From a virus, in IMG/VR virus record IMGVR_UViG_3300032282_002410, positions 1 through 50,724 of that record: DNA of 50,724 bases. One strand, 5' to 3'. Both the position numbers and the translations under genes were made by a program. The notes beneath the pieces were generated by a model. That model was given only the letters and a program-made list of their open reading frames with translations. It was not told the origin of the DNA and made no database searches. This document shows, piece by piece, positions 42,508-50,293 of this stretch (the first letter of the stretch is position 1; every line of letters begins with the position of its first letter).

Positions 42508-45500
42508 ATGGGTACAATTCCTGCTAGTCCTGCTGTCGTTTTCCTGGAAAAAGATAATTCAGCCTACGCACCAAACATTGAGTCATCAGTGGCTGGTATC
42601 GTTGGATATGCCACTAAAGGTCCAACGAATGAGGCAACTCTCATAACTAGCCAAGAGCAGTTAATTCAAACCTTCGGTGAGCCAAGTGAGAGCCTGATGG
42701 GTCAGGGACTAGAGGGTGCTCTTGAAATCCTTGAGGCTACGAATCAATTAAGATATGTAAGAGCTATCCCAGATGATGCTAAAGAAGCATCAACCTCTGT
42801 TCAATTTGGTGTATGCCCTGCCGTTATATTTGCGGCTAGTGGATTTGGAGTAACTAAAGATCTTTACTTAAAAGTAACGGTTGTAAATAATGATGTCATA
42901 ACCGTTGTTGAAGATAAAGTTTATTCAATACCTGCCGGAACTGCTGAAACTCAAGCAGAAGCGCTAAAGAGTGTCATAGGTGAAGGGTTAACGGATAGCG
43001 ATTATCTTGGAGTTTCTTATGATAGCAACACTGAGGATGCCGGATATTTGGTAGCTGCTGTTGCAGGGAAAAATGCAAGCATGACCATTTATGCTGCATC
43101 ATCCAATAATTTTATTTCTTCAAATTTATATGAAAATTCATTTACTGTATTAGAGGCTGGTGGTGTTAATAATGTTCCAACTCCATCAGAATTTGATAAT
43201 CCAGTAACTGAAACGACCCCTGAGATGTGGATACTTTTTGGTGATAGTATAGCATATGGGGAAGGTGGGTATAGTGCTCTTCAAATATCAGGAAGTTTTT
43301 CCTCTTTAAGAGCTACTAGTGGTGTTTCAAGTGTTTTAATATTCCACCCAAGTTCTCAAAATTTTAATTACCCTAACCCATCATTAGTTCCATTACTAAT
43401 AAATGGTGCCACAACTGGAACTTACCCAGGTATTACTAATGGACCTCTTTTTGGATTTGATGGTGGACTTCCAGTAGGTCTTGAATTATCATTTGCTAAA
43501 AAAGCTTGGGAAAATGCAAGTTCTGTTCCAGGCGGCAGATTAGTTACTATTGTTAAATTTGGTATAGGTGGTGCAAAACTTGGATTACACTATGGTAATG
43601 ATGTGGCTACGGGATCAACATCAGCTACTGGATTTGGGTCATCAAGTTCACCTTATATTAGAAAGTATGCACAACAGTTTTCACAGTATGGTTGGGCTCC
43701 CGCTAGTGCTTGTGATGACTTTGGTGTTGATAATACAGTTGACGCTTACGGTAACCCTGCACCAAGTGGGCATTATGAATTACTCGCCCACTTAAAACAT
43801 TGGATTTATCTAGCGGCTGGATTAGTCTATCAACGTACGGGACAAGTTCCAATAGTATCAGGAATTATTACTTGTTTAGGTAGTAATAGTCCAGCTAATT
43901 ACATATGGACTTCTTTAAATGATTTTATTGTAGAAGACGGAAATCCAGGTTTGATAAATCCACAAACCGCCCAAGAAGTTGGGTATATGGGAAGACAGCG
44001 AACTGCTGTACAAAATTTAATTCAAAATCTTAGAGGATATTTAAGTACCGTAAAAATAAATCCAGGTGATCCAAGAGAAAGACCAATTGGCGGACCACGA
44101 ACTAAGTGGACCTGGGTGTGCCCTGCTAGTGGTACATCTACAGGTGCAAGTGCTTTCTTCTTTGGAACCTATAATAGTACAACAAATGTGTATTGGGGGG
44201 CTAGAAATTCTGTAAGTAGTGCAGTGCTTACTGAACCTTATACAAAAGTTGTTGATCCACTAACTTTACCTTATTTTAAATTAAGTGATCAAATTCACCC
44301 AGACATGAAAACTTTCTTACACTTAGGTGAGGCTGTTTGGAATTCATTTACAACTGGGGGAGATGATTATGTTGCCCCTGAGGGTAGTGCTGTATGCCAT
44401 GGAGCTAATATAGATGCTTCAACGTTCTCTTACTTAGCTAAATCTCAATATGCTGGAACTGGATATAATTTAAGCACTACTACAAATGGTAATATTTTAG
44501 GTAATAGTGTTACCATTAATTCAGATGCTGAATTTGATAAATCAACTTTATCAGTTAATAATAACGGTGTAAACTCTGAAAGCTTCAAAGTTTCGCTATT
44601 AGATAATTCAAATTATTTTGAAAAAGTTATTAATATTAGTAATGAAAATGTTACTTCTGATTATATTAAAGGTGAATTAACTAGCGATAGTAATGCTAAT
44701 ATTAGTATTGTTCCTTTAAATTATTTCCATGATCCTATTAATACCATGGGTATTCTTGGAGTTACTTTAACAAACTGGGATGATCAAGTATATCAATTAG
44801 CTGCTCCAAGATTCGTAAAACCAATAAAGAATACTTATGCTTTAGCTGGTGGAACTAATGGAACTATGGACTCAAATGATACTTTGATTGGTAATCCAAG
44901 TGCTAAGACTGGTATTTATGCTCTAGATGATGATACTTTGAACATTTCACTGGCTGCTGTTCCAGGTATCTACGATCAAAGAACTCAAAATGAGTTGATT
45001 ACACTTGCTGAAACCAGTCAAAATTTCTTGGCTGTCGTAGCTCCTGAGTATGGTTTGAATACTGTTGAAGAAGCAGTTGACTGGATGAATGGTAGAGGTT
45101 CAAGAACTGATGCAATCAATAGCTCCTGGGCTTCAGTCTACTGGCCACATGTCCAAGTATTCGATGTCTTCAGCAGCAAGGATAGATGGTATGATCCATC
45201 CATCTTCGCCATAAGACAAATGGCTTATACTGATAACGTATCGGAAACTTGGTTTGCTCCTGCTGGTTTCAGAAGAGGCAGACTAACCAAGCCTACGGCA
45301 ACGGAAGTAATTCTAAATCAAGGTGATCGTGATGTTCTCTACAGCAACAATATTAATCCTGTAGTAAACTTCAACCCAGAGGGTATTACGATCTTCGGTC
45401 AAAAGACTGCTCAAAGAGCACCAACTTCTTTGGATAGAATCAATGTTAGAAGATTGATGATATACCTCAGAAAGGTTCTCTTGCAGACTGGTCGAATTGA

Positions 45501-45750
45501 TTTGTTTGAACCTAATGATCAATTTACTTGGGAAATTGTTCAAGAGAAGGCCGAGGCACTTCTCGCGGATGTCCAAGCTAGAAGAGGTATTACCGACTTC
45601 AGAGTTGTATGCGATGAAACGGTGAACACTCCTCTAAGAGTTGATAGAAACGAACTATGGTGCAAGATTCTACTCAAGCCCACTAAGACCGCAGAGTGGA
45701 TTATCTTTGAGGTCAATCTCACCAATCAGTCAGCTAAATTTAATGGATAA
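42508..45750 (+). CDS. 18: Tail sheath protein gp18 with internal SGNH esterase-like domain
   Basis: A 1080-residue contractile sheath protein; T4 gp18 has 659. Residues 1-~230 are sheath (PAVVFLEKDNSAYAPNIESS, then VAGIVGYATKGPTNEATLIT), and residues ~630-1080 resume it with YLAKSQYAGTGYN, GIYDQRTQNELITLAE and the conserved C-terminal RINVRRLMIYLRKVLLQ and NRNELW-like end. Between them, residues ~235-617 form an SGNH hydrolase-like domain (see separate entry). Removing it leaves ~700 residues, close to a normal sheath. The gene begins with an AGAGGT ribosome binding site. Codons at both ends are more C/G-ending than in the middle. Copies stack around the tube and contract on attachment. Confidence 0.93.
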   Translation: MGTIPASPAVVFLEKDNSAYAPNIESSVAGIVGYATKGPTNEATLITSQEQLIQTFGEPSESLMGQGLEGALEILEATNQLRYVRAIPDDAKEASTSVQFGVCPAVIFAASGFGVTKDLYLKVTVVNNDVITVVEDKVYSIPAGTAETQAEALKSVIGEGLTDSDYLGVSYDSNTEDAGYLVAAVAGKNASMTIYAASSNNFISSNLYENSFTVLEAGGVNNVPTPSEFDNPVTETTPEMWILFGDSIAYGEGGYSALQISGSFSSLRATSGVSSVLIFHPSSQNFNYPNPSLVPLLINGATTGTYPGITNGPLFGFDGGLPVGLELSFAKKAWENASSVPGGRLVTIVKFGIGGAKLGLHYGNDVATGSTSATGFGSSSSPYIRKYAQQFSQYGWAPASACDDFGVDNTVDAYGNPAPSGHYELLAHLKHWIYLAAGLVYQRTGQVPIVSGIITCLGSNSPANYIWTSLNDFIVEDGNPGLINPQTAQEVGYMGRQRTAVQNLIQNLRGYLSTVKINPGDPRERPIGGPRTKWTWVCPASGTSTGASAFFFGTYNSTTNVYWGARNSVSSAVLTEPYTKVVDPLTLPYFKLSDQIHPDMKTFLHLGEAVWNSFTTGGDDYVAPEGSAVCHGANIDASTFSYLAKSQYAGTGYNLSTTTNGNILGNSVTINSDAEFDKSTLSVNNNGVNSESFKVSLLDNSNYFEKVINISNENVTSDYIKGELTSDSNANISIVPLNYFHDPINTMGILGVTLTNWDDQVYQLAAPRFVKPIKNTYALAGGTNGTMDSNDTLIGNPSAKTGIYALDDDTLNISLAAVPGIYDQRTQNELITLAETSQNFLAVVAPEYGLNTVEEAVDWMNGRGSRTDAINSSWASVYWPHVQVFDVFSSKDRWYDPSIFAIRQMAYTDNVSETWFAPAGFRRGRLTKPTATEVILNQGDRDVLYSNNINPVVNFNPEGITIFGQKTAQRAPTSLDRINVRRLMIYLRKVLLQTGRIDLFEPNDQFTWEIVQEKAEALLADVQARRGITDFRVVCDETVNTPLRVDRNELWCKILLKPTKTAEWIIFEVNLTNQSAKFNG
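43210..44358 (+). other. SGNH/sialate-O-acetylesterase-like domain inside the sheath protein
   Basis: Sheath residues ~235-617. Block I is ILFGDSIAYGEGG with nucleophile Ser247 (codon 43246-43248). Block II is IVKFGIGGAKLG (glycines 352-355), preceded by GLELSFAKKAWEN. Block III is CLGSNSPAN with Gly458 and Asn460. Block V is SDQIHPDM with Asp594 and His597, followed by LHLGEAVWNSF. Order and spacing match SGNH hydrolases, especially the carbohydrate-esterase (sialate O-acetylesterase) branch, and the triad appears intact. The domain is in frame, with sheath sequence on both sides. Activity and substrate (probably acetylated surface glycans) are inferred. Confidence 0.82.
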
Positions 45751-45757
45751 ATAAAAA

Positions 45758-46348
45758 ATGGCAACACCAATAGGATATTATAATACAAGTTATCGTCCCT
45801 TTGAGAAGGGTAAAAATTTACCAAGAATTTCTACTGGTATAGATTCAGTAAGAGCGTATCAATTTGAGGTTCACTTCTTTGGACTTCCCCCAAGTGTGGC
45901 CTCAAAGGAGCAGACGGATCTTACGTTAGCTGCAAAACAAGTTGGAGCTATAGGATACGGAGTTGATGATATTACGGTATCAAGAGTAAACGATAAAGTA
46001 TTCTATCCAGGAACTCCAAGCTTTGATGCCATCTCCATCACCTTTGACAATCTTTACATGATGAAAACTTGTCAGAGTTTGTGGCAATGGTTCAAGACTA
46101 TCTACGATCCTCTTAGCGGTAACATGACCTCATTGTCAGCCCCAGGCGGGAATGGCAACAGATCATTTAAGGCTGCTAAGATGAGAATCGTGGAGCTAGA
46201 TAATGCTAAGGTTCCTCATGCTGCAATAGAGCTTTATGGTGTTTACCCAAGAAATGTTAAATTCTCTGAAAAGAATTATGAAACCAGAGACTTCTCTACT
46301 ATAGAAGTGGATTTCCGCTTTGATTTCATTGATTACTTTAATTACTAA
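45758..46348 (+). CDS. 19: Tail tube protein, gp19-like
   Basis: A 196-residue tube protein (T4 gp19: 163). The family pattern is clear: RAYQFEVHFFGLP near residue 35, VGAIGYGVDDITVSRVNDKVFYPG (residues ~66-89), AISITFDNLYMM, and a C-terminal YGVYPRNVKFSEKNYE, then IEVDFRFDFIDY. It stacks as hexamers along the tape measure inside the sheath. It lies 7 bases after the sheath gene as in T4 (18-19). Codon use is similar to gp23 and the sheath ends. A terminator-like hairpin follows at 46375. Confidence 0.92.
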   Translation: MATPIGYYNTSYRPFEKGKNLPRISTGIDSVRAYQFEVHFFGLPPSVASKEQTDLTLAAKQVGAIGYGVDDITVSRVNDKVFYPGTPSFDAISITFDNLYMMKTCQSLWQWFKTIYDPLSGNMTSLSAPGGNGNRSFKAAKMRIVELDNAKVPHAAIELYGVYPRNVKFSEKNYETRDFSTIEVDFRFDFIDYFNY

Positions 46349-46370
46349 TACCAATAAATATTAGTCTATT

Positions 46371-46378
46371 TATAAATA
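46371..46378 (+). promoter_or_regulatory. T4-type late promoter -10 (TATAAATA) overlapping a terminator stem
   Basis: An exact TATAAATA lies 22 bases after the tube gene stop and 39 bases before the ATG at 46418. Its last four bases (46375-46378) overlap the left arm of the terminator hairpin, so initiation would begin inside the stem region. Confidence 0.5.
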
Positions 46379-46404
46379 GCCTATCCTTTGGGTAGGCTAT
46401 TTTG
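46375..46404 (+). terminator. Rho-independent terminator after the tube gene
   Basis: AATAGCCTATCC and GGGTAGGCTATT pair over 12 positions (one T-G pair) around a three-base TTT loop, and a short T-run follows (TTTT, then GC). The tail is short, so termination may be partial. Confidence 0.75.
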
Positions 46405-46405
46405 C

Positions 46406-46411
46406 TATAAT
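46406..46411 (+). promoter_or_regulatory. Candidate -10 (TATAAT) immediately before the gene at 46418
   Basis: TATAAT ends 6 bases before ATG 46418, just after the terminator, and no ribosome binding site is present between them. This placement would give a leaderless or nearly leaderless mRNA. It resembles the helicase start at 678. Confidence 0.4.
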
Positions 46412-46417
46412 ACTTGT

Positions 46418-49081
46418 ATGAATTACTTTAACGAACTATTAGAGAGCTACAGCCGATTAAAAAAAAGAAGTCTTAGACTATTAGAAAAGGAATCCCCACA
46501 AGTACAGGTTACCGCTAACCCAGAATCTTTAGCACAGCAAGCAATTAGCCAAGCAAAAAATGCTACAAAAGAAAATCCATATATAGCTCAAACTCCAAGA
46601 GGCAATCAAATTGCTGTATTTACTACTCAAGATGGTCAAGTAGATTTTACTACATCAGTTCAAAATGGGCAGGCTGGTGGATTTATTAAATCTGTAAATA
46701 ATAATTATGAAGAATTTTTATCTTACTTCGGCTCTGATTCCGCAGCAGCACAACCAGGAGAATCCGAGGTTGAAGGTGAAAAACCTAAAACAATAAGAAC
46801 AAAAGCGGAGCCAGGAGATACAGCAGATAAAAATTTTCCAGGACTTGGATTAGGTAAAGTTATAAAAAAGTTTGCTTCACATCTTACCGATAATTTCCTA
46901 AAAAAATTACAAAAATATGCCCCAGACAAATCAAAATATGGTCCAGGTGCAACCGTAGAAAAATTTAGAACATATTTTCTGGGTGCAAAGCCACAGTCAA
47001 TAGAAAATGCAATAGATAATGCTTCAGTAATTAGATTAAATAAAGATAATAATCAAGTTGAATTTTCTCAAGGTGATGGCATGTCTAGGGAGGATAAAAA
47101 GACATTAAAAATTGCTGCAACTAAATTAGAAATAATGACTGGTATTGCTGCTAAGGTTGCAAGGGGTGAAAATCTAACTGGAGAAGATATTTCATTTTTA
47201 AAGACTAGTATTAAACTAGTAGGTTCTTGTAGAGCCTTCATGAGCAATAGCAAAAACTTTGGTGATTGCAGAGTAATGTTAGCTGTCAATGGAGAGGGTT
47301 CTGATATAGCTGGTGTGGTATTTAGTGATAACAAAGGTCAGATAAAGACTATGTTAAGAATGCTTCAGGAAGGCTCTGAGGGTTACGACCCAACAGATCC
47401 TGAAAGTAAATTTACACCAGAAAAAGTAAAGTTATATGAAGACCCAAATGGAAAAGCAATTCAAACTAATTATGCTCACATAATGGAAATAGCAAGCGTT
47501 CTTAGGCACCATTACTCTAATTGTAATAAAAGTAAAGGTGATGCTAAGTATCAAGCTTATTGTGCCGAAAGAGCTAAAAAATTGGTTGAGAAGTATGGAG
47601 AAAAAATGGAATCTATTACAGATATGGTAATAGCATTACAAAGACAAAGAGAGAAAGGTGAAACAGCAGGAATATATAATCCAGAGATAGAGCAGATGGT
47701 AGAGTTGTTCAATATAGGTGGAAACAAAGACGCTCTTCAAACTGTATTTAAACACATACGAAGTGTGACTGACCAAGCAAGAGCAAATAGAAATCCATTA
47801 ACTATCATCAACAGAGGTGCAGAAGTAGGATCTAGCAAGAGAACGGATAACGTAGAAGTTTATAAGACTGAGCAAGAGCTTAAGCAGGCTTTATTGAATA
47901 GCGGCATATCCGAGAAAGAATATCAGGACATGATAGACGATGGAACTATCAAAATTAATATTCCCCCCAAAGATGCTTTCGGTGAAAACCAAGAAGAATA
48001 TGATATAGCTAAAAAGCACGGTATAGTGTCAGATTCGCAACCAGTGTGTGTATTTAATATTAGTGAAAAATATTATCGCAAGCTAGACGATGGTGTAAAA
48101 ATAGGGTCTAGAAGATCATCCACTATAAAAAATACCTTGAAGGGAATTAATGAAAAGCCTAATGACCCTAGATCAAAAGCAGATCTTGAATTAGCTAGAA
48201 ACTCTTTGAAAAGGAATTTAAATTTAAGCAATAGAGATCTGGAAGATGCTGCTGATTACGATGACCAGTTGGATGATGAGATAGATGGAACTTTGAATAA
48301 GTTCTTTGTCGGAAAAGAAACCATCGTTGATGGTAAAAAAACTAAAGTTTGGGATGGACCAAAGACTGCTAATGCAGTTCTGGAACACATTAGGAAGAAC
48401 TGCACGCAGGATCAGTTAAACAAACATCCACATTACTCACAAATAGTTCAAGCAGCTAATGCTTTGGCAAGTGGTAGTGAGAAGAATCCAGAAAGGTTAC
48501 TTAGTTTAGTATCTACTTTTGCTAAAATGAAGAAATGCCAAAGTGATTCTGAAAGTTCTGATCCTAATGTAGCCATGAGAGCTAGAAAATATTTAGCTTC
48601 TAAAATGTTTTTAACTGGTGGAGCTTCAGACGGAGCGTATGTTAATGCTAATGCAACTACAACTAATGAGAGAATTACTTTTAGACAAAATAAGATATTT
48701 AGTGACGCTGTTCAATCTGCTGTAAGGGGCGATGGTGAATGGGAATTTAGATTTGATGAAAACGGTAACGTTGGAGTTTATAACAAAAATGATAGCTTAA
48801 TGAATATCACTATGGGATTCCAAGCAGATCAATCAGCAGAAGGATTTAGTACAACACATTCAGTATATTCAAGTAAAGAAATAATGTTAAGATATGCTGA
48901 TAAGGAACTTGCAACTGCATCACAGCCACAATCACAACCTGAAACTAAAAAGAAAAGGGTAGTGAAGAAGAAATCAGCAAAGCCTTCTGGGCCAAAGAAG
49001 CCACTTAGAAATGTTTATAGAAGCAAAGCTAAAAAGGAAGAAGCTGAGAAAAGAAGAGAAGCTAAATCCAAAGATGCCTAG
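46418..49081 (+). CDS. Large hydrophilic protein, possible internal head/ejection protein
   Basis: An 887-residue protein if started at ATG 46418; an in-frame TTG at 46388 lies inside the terminator and is rejected. It is Lys/Asp/Asn-rich, mostly helical, with no recognised domain. The N-terminus (FNELLESYSRLKKRSLRLLE) resembles a capsid-targeting peptide ending in an LLE site (cut after residue 23), as cleaved by gp21-type proteases. Residues ~70-135 are flexible. The C-terminal ~65 residues form a Lys/Arg tail (KKKRVVKKKSAKPSGPKKP). DNA association and packaging into the head are plausible inferences. No ADP-ribosyltransferase (Alt-like) motif was found. It overlaps the convergent nuclease gene by 20 bases. 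Confidence 0.6.
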   Translation: MNYFNELLESYSRLKKRSLRLLEKESPQVQVTANPESLAQQAISQAKNATKENPYIAQTPRGNQIAVFTTQDGQVDFTTSVQNGQAGGFIKSVNNNYEEFLSYFGSDSAAAQPGESEVEGEKPKTIRTKAEPGDTADKNFPGLGLGKVIKKFASHLTDNFLKKLQKYAPDKSKYGPGATVEKFRTYFLGAKPQSIENAIDNASVIRLNKDNNQVEFSQGDGMSREDKKTLKIAATKLEIMTGIAAKVARGENLTGEDISFLKTSIKLVGSCRAFMSNSKNFGDCRVMLAVNGEGSDIAGVVFSDNKGQIKTMLRMLQEGSEGYDPTDPESKFTPEKVKLYEDPNGKAIQTNYAHIMEIASVLRHHYSNCNKSKGDAKYQAYCAERAKKLVEKYGEKMESITDMVIALQRQREKGETAGIYNPEIEQMVELFNIGGNKDALQTVFKHIRSVTDQARANRNPLTIINRGAEVGSSKRTDNVEVYKTEQELKQALLNSGISEKEYQDMIDDGTIKINIPPKDAFGENQEEYDIAKKHGIVSDSQPVCVFNISEKYYRKLDDGVKIGSRRSSTIKNTLKGINEKPNDPRSKADLELARNSLKRNLNLSNRDLEDAADYDDQLDDEIDGTLNKFFVGKETIVDGKKTKVWDGPKTANAVLEHIRKNCTQDQLNKHPHYSQIVQAANALASGSEKNPERLLSLVSTFAKMKKCQSDSESSDPNVAMRARKYLASKMFLTGGASDGAYVNANATTTNERITFRQNKIFSDAVQSAVRGDGEWEFRFDENGNVGVYNKNDSLMNITMGFQADQSAEGFSTTHSVYSSKEIMLRYADKELATASQPQSQPETKKKRVVKKKSAKPSGPKKPLRNVYRSKAKKEEAEKRREAKSKDA

Positions 49082-49610
49082 CGTTAAATTCTTTAGTTGT
49101 GGATAGCAGATCGGTGAGACGGCATATGATATACCGTTGATTTAAAAAATTCAAGTGAATGTGATCCTTGTTTTCGGCGTAGGTTGCCAATGCGAGCGAA
49201 CCCCTTTCCTTAAATAGACATAGGATATCTTTCCTGTCTTGCTGGAAGACTATTAAGAAATTTTTCTGGATTTTTTGAGAATCTTTTTCGGCTTGCTCTA
49301 TAAAAGACATCAAATCAGATTTAGTATTAAATACTGATCCAATGTTTTCTTTATTATATCCTTTCTTACATTCTATAGTGAACTTAAAGGTTTTAGGTGT
49401 TATTAAATCACCACTAAACTTTAAGTGTTCTGGTAAATTATGTGTTGTAGAGAATGCACCAGAACCTGGAGATCTGATAAATTCAGTAGTATCGAAGAAT
49501 TCATTTAATATAGAACAAACTTTTCTTTCAAAAGTATTACCTTTTGTTCTGCTATTTTTTCTTTTCTTTTTGTTCTTGATCAAGTTTTTTAAATCAAAAT
49601 TGTCTTGCAT
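49062..49610 (-). CDS. PD-(D/E)XK endonuclease, Hjc/resolvase-like
   Basis: A 182-residue protein. The N-terminus is basic (KNKKKRKNSRTKG); Glu28 in NTFERKV, the RSPGSGAF segment (residues 46-53), Asp68 in SGDLITP, and Glu80-x-Lys82 in FTIECKKGY make a full PD-(D/E)XK set in the order of Holliday-junction resolvases and related phage nucleases. It would cut branched DNA or contribute to host DNA breakdown or packaging. In T4 the resolvase is gp49 (endonuclease VII), of a different fold, so this may be a functional replacement. The start has a TTGGAG ribosome binding site and a minus-strand TATAAT at 49632-49627, shared with the divergent gene at 49641. Confidence 0.75.
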   Translation of the reverse strand: MQDNFDLKNLIKNKKKRKNSRTKGNTFERKVCSILNEFFDTTEFIRSPGSGAFSTTHNLPEHLKFSGDLITPKTFKFTIECKKGYNKENIGSVFNTKSDLMSFIEQAEKDSQKIQKNFLIVFQQDRKDILCLFKERGSLALATYAENKDHIHLNFLNQRYIICRLTDLLSTTKEFNARHLWI

Positions 49611-49625
49611 TTTTATTACTCCAAG

Positions 49626-49635
49626 CTATTATAGT
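49626..49635. promoter_or_regulatory. CTATTATAGT, candidate bidirectional promoter
   Basis: Identical over 10 bases to 684-693. Minus strand TATAAT serves the nuclease gene (leader with TTGGAG). Plus strand TATTAT (49627-49632) lies 8 bases before ATG 49641, where no ribosome binding site is seen. Inferred from sequence and position. Confidence 0.4.
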
Positions 49636-49640
49636 GTTCG

Positions 49641-49955
49641 ATGGACAAAATTAAATTAGATGGTTCAAAGTGGAAAATAAAAGCCACTGAAAGAAGTAGA
49701 GGACGTATGAAAATTAATATTAAACTTAGTAAGGATGAAGCTGAAGGCTTTAAGAATTGGTCTACCTTAGTTAGACCTGATTCAATCTCAGATGAGGAGT
49801 TCTTCAAGCAAATATTTTTCAATGGTATTGAACACTTAAATACCAAGCTACAACAAATTTCTCAACAGATCTTAAATGATCCCGAAATGAGAAAGAATCT
49901 TGAATCTTCAGGTATTAGTGTTTCTGCCTTGGAAAATTCTCTGCAAAAGCCATGA
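49641..49955 (+). CDS. Small hypothetical protein
   Basis: A 104-residue basic-to-neutral protein, beta-like at the start (LDGSKWKIKATERSRGRMKIN) and helical later (ISDEEFFKQIFFNGIEHLNTK). No family is recognised. The ATG lies 8 bases after a TATTAT string. Its stop overlaps the next start (ATGA), so the two are translated together. Placement between a nuclease and the late sigma factor suggests a DNA-metabolism or regulatory role, but nothing in the sequence proves this. Confidence 0.55.
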   Translation: MDKIKLDGSKWKIKATERSRGRMKINIKLSKDEAEGFKNWSTLVRPDSISDEEFFKQIFFNGIEHLNTKLQQISQQILNDPEMRKNLESSGISVSALENSLQKP

Positions 49956-50293
49956 ATTATATTCCAAAGAATATTAACTCTTGGGAACGCCTTCAACAAC
50001 TTATTCGCGCTGTTGATGAGTTACTCCCAAAGTCTGGACCTAAGAGTAGAATTAAAGTTTTGATCTATAGCCCTTGGAATGAGCATTCAACCAAATTTAA
50101 GGGTTATGATTCTCGTGTGAACTTATTTGAAGTTCCCGAGGTTATGCAAATTCTTAATGAGACTTTTGAGCAGGACTTAAAATTAAATACTGTTCCAACT
50201 TTGATCAACTTCCAAATGGTAGATGATCAGATTAAGATGGTGGTTGTAGATAATGCTACCGCCATTCAGCATGAGCTAGCGTCTGGTGGTTGA
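49952..50293 (+). CDS. Small hypothetical protein
   Basis: A 113-residue mixed alpha/beta protein coupled to the preceding gene by an ATGA overlap. The segments WERLQQLIRAVDELLPKSG, IKVLIYSPWNEHSTKF and PTLINFQMVDDQIKMVVVDN alternate helix and strand, like a small globular regulator. No known motif is visible. It ends 28 bases inside the convergent sigma factor gene. I have a vague memory of similar small proteins in T4-like aquatic phages but cannot attach a function. Confidence 0.55.
   Translation: MNYIPKNINSWERLQQLIRAVDELLPKSGPKSRIKVLIYSPWNEHSTKFKGYDSRVNLFEVPEVMQILNETFEQDLKLNTVPTLINFQMVDDQIKMVVVDNATAIQHELASGG

Noticed and set aside
46388-46417. TTG start ten codons upstream for the 887-residue protein
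   Set aside because: It lies in the terminator hairpin, upstream of the TATAAT; ATG 46418 gives a sensible N-terminus.
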